Shown here in pieces: positions 60,361 through 64,000 of a DNA stretch of 64,000 nt. Under the pieces are notes generated by a model. The model saw only the letters and a list, made by a program, of their open reading frames with translations, was not told the DNA's origin and ran no database searches. The DNA is from CAYNRA01 sp046296415 (GTDB lineage Bacteria; Bacteroidota; Bacteroidia; Cytophagales; Spirosomataceae). The position numbers and the translations under genes were made by a program. Each line of letters opens with the position of its first letter. Within the stretch, counting starts at the first letter, position 1. The DNA is taken from NCBI GenBank assembly GCA_046296415.1, contig JBKBLN010000002.1, positions 124,001-188,000 of the forward strand, read 5' to 3'.

Positions 60361-63336
60361 TTAATCAATTAAATACCAATTTGTTCCGTCACTTTGAATC
60401 CGAAGCGTTTTGGTATAATTCAAACTGTTAATATATGACCCTGCAGTAGCTGAGGTATCGCTCACTCGAATGGCATTGGATCCCGTAATACCTGTGAAGG
60501 TAAATGTGATGGCATTGCTGGATTCATCCACTTTGCGGATGACATATACTCGACCGGCGCAGGTGTTTGGAGCCGGAAGGGTAATGGCATACCCCGCAGC
60601 AAAGGCATTAGCAATGATAGTATGATGGGATTCATTTAATGTGGTGGCAGCCGTGATGCGTAGGATGGAATTGGCAACCGAACCTCCCAAATGAACTCTT
60701 GATGTTGGATTGTCAACATTAATGCCTACGTTACCGTTTTCCATGATTTTTAGACCAGTCATTGCACTTGAAGCCCAAGGAGCAATGACAAAACCGTTCA
60801 AAGGTGTACCTGGGGCCAAATCATTAGTGAAAATTAAACCTCTATCACCAGCGGAGACAAGTGAATTAAATGCCCCTTGGCCCAAGGGGTTGGTAATCCA
60901 AAGACCTCCATTTAAACCTGCAAAAGTAGCAATAGTACCAGCAGTTGAAAGATTCACCTCAAGTGGAGTACCGGGTGAACTTGTACCAATACCTACCCGA
61001 TTGTTCACCGCATCAACTGAGAACGTACTACCGTCTACTGAAAAATGGTTGGATCCCGTTGTGGCAGTTGAAGTAAAGGTTAGTGAGTTGGTTGCCATAG
61101 CTACCGTACGATTACCCCCTACGATCGTTCCATCAGCATTGTAAATATTGTTTGCTGTTGGTAGTGTAGTCCAAGTTGGCGCTGAGGACCCACCGTTTGA
61201 AGTGAGTACTTGGCCAGCAGTACCAGAAGGGGCTAATTTGGCTAATGTCACGGCAGCATCGGCGATTTTGGGTGTTGTCACGGCAGCATCGGCGATTTTG
61301 GGGGTTGTCACGGCAGCATCGGCCAGTAGTCCAGTTGTGATACCCAAAGCATTAATCGAAATGACAGGCGTTGTGGTACCGGTGGCTACGTTGATTGGTG
61401 CTGTTCCCGTGACGTTGGTGACACTCGATGTAGGTAGAGCTTGAGCTGATAAATTGCCATCTGCATCCGTAACCACCATACGGGATCCTGTACCCGCAAG
61501 GCCCTGCAAACGAACGGAGCCCGTGGTATGAAATTGGGCAGAAGGTGCATTTGTACCAATACCGACATTACCTGTGGAAGTAATTCGCATCCGTTCATCG
61601 CCTTTGTGGGAAATTGCGGTTAAAGTTGTTCCAGTATTTCCAGTTCTAAAAACCAAGGCTGTGGGCATCTGGTTGGCGGCAGTAAATGTATTCTCAGACA
61701 AGCCTCCAATAGAGGCAGCATACAACATATTCCCCTCAGTAGCATTGGTATGGTTACCTCCAAAATATACATTACCCAAAGCAGAATTACCACCCACAGC
61801 TGCATCCGACCGGAAATGCTGTAAAGCCAATCCACCAGAGAAAGCAGATGAACCATTACCATCATTTCTCATACCTTGGACACGAATAACGGGTGCTGCC
61901 TCCGTGACGGAATTATCCCGAACAAAAATACCTTGACCTTGAGAGGTTGCAATCTCCAAAGCGGTTGAAGGAGTTGCAGTTCCAATACCGAATCTACTTC
62001 CTACATTAGGTAAATACATGGTATTTGTACTATCTATTGCCAATAAAGCTCTGCTTGGTGTATGATCTGTAAATAAAGAAACAATACCATTAACCCCTAG
62101 CCATTCATACCTTCTACTTCTTACCCGATCACCAAATCCAAATCCAGCCGTGGGACCAGAAATATTAAGCTGTCCATTCGATCCATTGAATGTGAATCTT
62201 TGACTACCACCTACTCCAAGAAAAGTCAACGAATTATTATTTAATGTTACGTTTCTAGCTTCATTGATCGTGCCGTTGGCAGTGTAAATATTGGTTGCGG
62301 TTGGAAGGGTCGTCCAAGTTGGCGCTGAGGACCCACCGCTTGAAGTGAGTACTTGGCCTGCAGTACCAGAAGGTGCTAATTTGGCTAATGTCACGGCAGC
62401 ATCGGCTATTTTGGGGGTTGTCACGGCAGCATCGGCGATTTTGGGTGTTGTCACGGCAGCATCGGCCAGTAGTCCAGTTGTGATACCCAAAGAATTAATC
62501 GAAATGACAGGTGTTGTGGTACCGGTAGCGACACTGATTGGGGCTGTGCCCGAGACGTTGGTGACAGTTCCTGCGTTGTTTGAACCGAAGTCTGTCCCAA
62601 GGATTACATTTCCGTTACCATCCACGGTTAGGATACGCTGGCCAGCTGAGGAGGTAGCGGGAAGAACGGCTGCCATTAGATTAGATAATTGCAAACCTGA
62701 AGTTGCTGAACCTTCCGGTCCACTCACAATGACCTTCCCAGTAGTCACACCACCGAAGGTAAAACTTCTGTCGGCAAGTGTCAGGGCGGTGTTCCCAGTT
62801 AAAGTCCCCCCCAACGTAATGTTATTAGCTGTCCGGGTAAGGCCATTAGAGAAAGTCAGTGGATTTTCTTTGGTGTTGAAGGTAGTGAAATCCGTAGAAG
62901 AAAGCAAGCCTGTCACAGAGGCGGTAGCAAGTGGCAGAACGGCATCAGCAGACACTCCATTGACGTTGGATGTAAGAGTCCGGGTTGTTGGGGCATACGT
63001 AAGCGCGTTTGTGGTCGTTCCTGCACCTGTTACAATGCGCACCCAGCTACCGTCTTGCCACATATAGAAGCCAGGAGTGACGGCGTTAGCACCAGTTGCT
63101 GTGTTGGTATTATACACCAACATTCCGTTGGTGGCTGTACCATTCAACGACCAAACGTTGGAAGCAGACAAGGAAACCCGTGAAGGTAAAAATCCACGAT
63201 TGGTTGATTCGAGTTCAAGAACAGCACCCGGATTTAGCGTTCCGAGGTTGTTCCCGATCTTTTGCTGGGCGTACGTACTCCACGACATACCCAAGATGGT
63301 TCCTGTAAGAAGGATGAATTGGTAAATTCGCTTCAT
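60361..63336 (-). CDS. Giant exported fibre-like protein with duplicated repeat block
   Basis: A 991-residue exported protein from ATG 63336 (signal FILLTGTILGMSWSTYAQ). N-terminal module: GAVLELESTNRGFLPSRVS, GMLVYN, GFYMWQDGSW. The middle contains two near-identical 283-base blocks (61141-61423 and 62284-62566), each with three copies of a 10-residue unit DAAVTTPKIA, and several NVGIGT..PS motifs typical of beta-helical fibres. The C-terminal module (ITLPAPNTCAGRVYVIRKVD; LRIQSDGTNWYLID) matches the downstream short protein. No S74 domain. First gene of the operon. Likely a structural surface fibre or adhesin; the frame extends to 63423 but lacks support there. Confidence 0.82.
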   Translation of the reverse strand: MKRIYQFILLTGTILGMSWSTYAQQKIGNNLGTLNPGAVLELESTNRGFLPSRVSLSASNVWSLNGTATNGMLVYNTNTATGANAVTPGFYMWQDGSWVRIVTGAGTTTNALTYAPTTRTLTSNVNGVSADAVLPLATASVTGLLSSTDFTTFNTKENPLTFSNGLTRTANNITLGGTLTGNTALTLADRSFTFGGVTTGKVIVSGPEGSATSGLQLSNLMAAVLPATSSAGQRILTVDGNGNVILGTDFGSNNAGTVTNVSGTAPISVATGTTTPVISINSLGITTGLLADAAVTTPKIADAAVTTPKIADAAVTLAKLAPSGTAGQVLTSSGGSSAPTWTTLPTATNIYTANGTINEARNVTLNNNSLTFLGVGGSQRFTFNGSNGQLNISGPTAGFGFGDRVRSRRYEWLGVNGIVSLFTDHTPSRALLAIDSTNTMYLPNVGSRFGIGTATPSTALEIATSQGQGIFVRDNSVTEAAPVIRVQGMRNDGNGSSAFSGGLALQHFRSDAAVGGNSALGNVYFGGNHTNATEGNMLYAASIGGLSENTFTAANQMPTALVFRTGNTGTTLTAISHKGDERMRITSTGNVGIGTNAPSAQFHTTGSVRLQGLAGTGSRMVVTDADGNLSAQALPTSSVTNVTGTAPINVATGTTTPVISINALGITTGLLADAAVTTPKIADAAVTTPKIADAAVTLAKLAPSGTAGQVLTSNGGSSAPTWTTLPTANNIYNADGTIVGGNRTVAMATNSLTFTSTATTGSNHFSVDGSTFSVDAVNNRVGIGTSSPGTPLEVNLSTAGTIATFAGLNGGLWITNPLGQGAFNSLVSAGDRGLIFTNDLAPGTPLNGFVIAPWASSAMTGLKIMENGNVGINVDNPTSRVHLGGSVANSILRITAATTLNESHHTIIANAFAAGYAITLPAPNTCAGRVYVIRKVDESSNAITFTFTGITGSNAIRVSDTSATAGSYINSLNYTKTLRIQSDGTNWYLID
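61141..61423 (-). repeat. Intragenic 283-base repeat, copy A
   Basis: About nine in ten bases match copy B at 62284-62566, with no indels by eye, so the reading frame is kept. Inside lie three tandem 30-base units beginning at 61247, 61277 and 61307, core GTCACGGCAGCATCGGC. Confidence 0.9.
62284..62566 (-). repeat. Intragenic 283-base repeat, copy B
   Basis: Partner of copy A, 1143 bases apart, with three tandem 30-base units beginning at 62390, 62420 and 62450. The high DNA identity suggests recent duplication or gene conversion and would allow recombination that deletes or adds a block in frame. Confidence 0.9.
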
Positions 63337-63633
63337 TTGAAAAGAAAATTTTGTTTGATTAATACCCCGTTTGTCAGGGTAATACCAAACCCACGATCTA
63401 ATTTGAAGCCAATAATGCATCAAAGCGGTGTTGTTGTGTGTAACAAGACAATGAAGGTGGTTTTAAATATTTTATATCACCTTCCTTTGCTTTTGACCAC
63501 CTAAAAGCAACTTTGATTTACAGTTAACTAATTTACATTGGAAAATAAACATCTACATTTGGAAAACTGTTAATGGAGCGATGCAATAAAGTACCTATTT
63601 TGACTCACCACAAATACTCTAAACAAAACAAAA
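63337..63633. other. Divergent intergenic region of the fibre operon
   Basis: 297 bases without a gene separate the fibre operon from the response regulator. It must hold both promoters. I see AT-rich tracts but no convincing TAnnTTTG box with a good -33, and no operator palindrome. Confidence 0.5.
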
Positions 63634-64000
63634 ATGAAAATACTATTAATAGAAGATGACCCCTTGTGGCAAAAAGTCATTAAAATTTACCTCGAAAATT
63701 TAGGAGACGTTAGCTTGGCGCAAAATCGGGAGGAAGTGGACTTCCAATTGAAATTAAATGAACCTGATTTAGTTATAGCGGATGTATTCATTGAAAAAGA
63801 CTCAATGATTGAATATTTCAAAAAACAAAAAGAACTTAATTTTCCTATTTTGTTCACTACAGCATTCTTAAATGATACAAGCGTAAAAGAATCTGTTGAA
63901 ATTCCAAACTCCCTGTTTATAAGCAAACCAATTGAAAGATTAACCTTTGAAGCTAGTATATCTCACCTTAAAAAATACTTTTTAAAAAATATTGAAAATA
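63634..64000 (+). CDS. Response regulator receiver protein (3' end cut off by window edge)
   Basis: The first 122 codons encode a CheY-like receiver: MKILLIEDDPLWQ carries the acidic pair, PDLVIADVFIEKD the phosphoacceptor Asp, LFTTAF the Thr, and LFISKPIERL the conserved Lys. Thereafter it reads into a helix (ISHLKKYFLKNIEN) and the output domain is out of view. A LytTR DNA-binding domain is common for such short receivers in Bacteroidota, but unseen here. It is divergent from the fibre operon, so it may control it (inference). Confidence 0.85.
   Translation, partial: MKILLIEDDPLWQKVIKIYLENLGDVSLAQNREEVDFQLKLNEPDLVIADVFIEKDSMIEYFKKQKELNFPILFTTAFLNDTSVKESVEIPNSLFISKPIERLTFEASISHLKKYFLKNIEN

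Noticed and set aside
61247..61322. Tandem 30-base units that might suggest a CRISPR array
   Set aside because: They are contiguous without variable spacers, in frame, and encode a repeated DAAVTTPKIA peptide.
62291..63067. Long plus-strand open frame (258 codons) inside the giant fibre gene
   Set aside because: It is the antisense shadow of a repetitive Thr/Val/Ala-rich coding region, with a poor start and low-complexity translation.

Overview
The window reads as a chromosomal segment of a Gram-negative Bacteroidota, probably a Cytophagales-type environmental bacterium. The signs are: the PorX regulator of type IX secretion; a type-B (CHU_C-like) sorting domain; a TonB-dependent receptor with a carboxypeptidase-like N-terminal domain; LPS (kdsB) and lipoprotein (lspA) genes; bacillithiol-linked redox proteins; and -7 promoter boxes of the Bacteroidota form TAnnTTTG in front of the SRP RNA, tRNA-Leu and several genes. 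Genes are short-spaced, often overlapping by a few bases, and lack clear Shine-Dalgarno sequences.

Positions 1-45,500 are almost wholly core genome. In order: parB (cut by the window edge) and parA with parS-like half-sites and a DnaA box; SRP RNA; a small transaldolase; ftsE; porX; kdsB; hslU; an Lrp/AsnC regulator divergent from a two-gene threonine-degradation operon (SDR threonine dehydrogenase, kbl); a leftward run thrC, EamA exporter, panC, ytxJ, sufS, sufE, a DUF59 Fe-S protein and a bacilliredoxin; an RNA methyltransferase and an RRM protein; a polyprenyl diphosphate synthase; AMP nucleosidase; purA; fur; relA/spoT; tRNA-Leu(UAG); tig-clpP-clpX; rodA and PBP2; tsaE; an alanine-dehydrogenase-like gene; recJ; an Omp85-type barrel; lspA; proline dehydrogenase; and a DAHP synthase-chorismate mutase fusion.

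Positions 45,500-64,000 are accessory and surface-directed. A polytopic membrane protein, about 870 bases without an intact gene (possibly a decayed coding region) and a very AT-rich orphan gene come first. Next are a TonB-dependent receptor and a secreted lipoprotein gene broken by two in-frame stop codons. The main feature is a tight six-gene leftward operon (63,336 to 53,033). It encodes three fibre-like proteins that share an N-terminal module, one of which ends in an S74-type self-cleaving chaperone domain, plus a TPR protein, a protein with a thrombospondin-type-3 calcium motif, and a type-B T9SS cargo-like protein. A divergent response regulator starts 298 bases upstream and runs off the window.

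The best leads for something undescribed are the modular surface-fibre operon, the twin identical operators framing the Lrp/threonine promoter region, the three -7 boxes that sit 3-4 bases before start codons (leaderless mRNAs), and the doubly interrupted lipoprotein gene.
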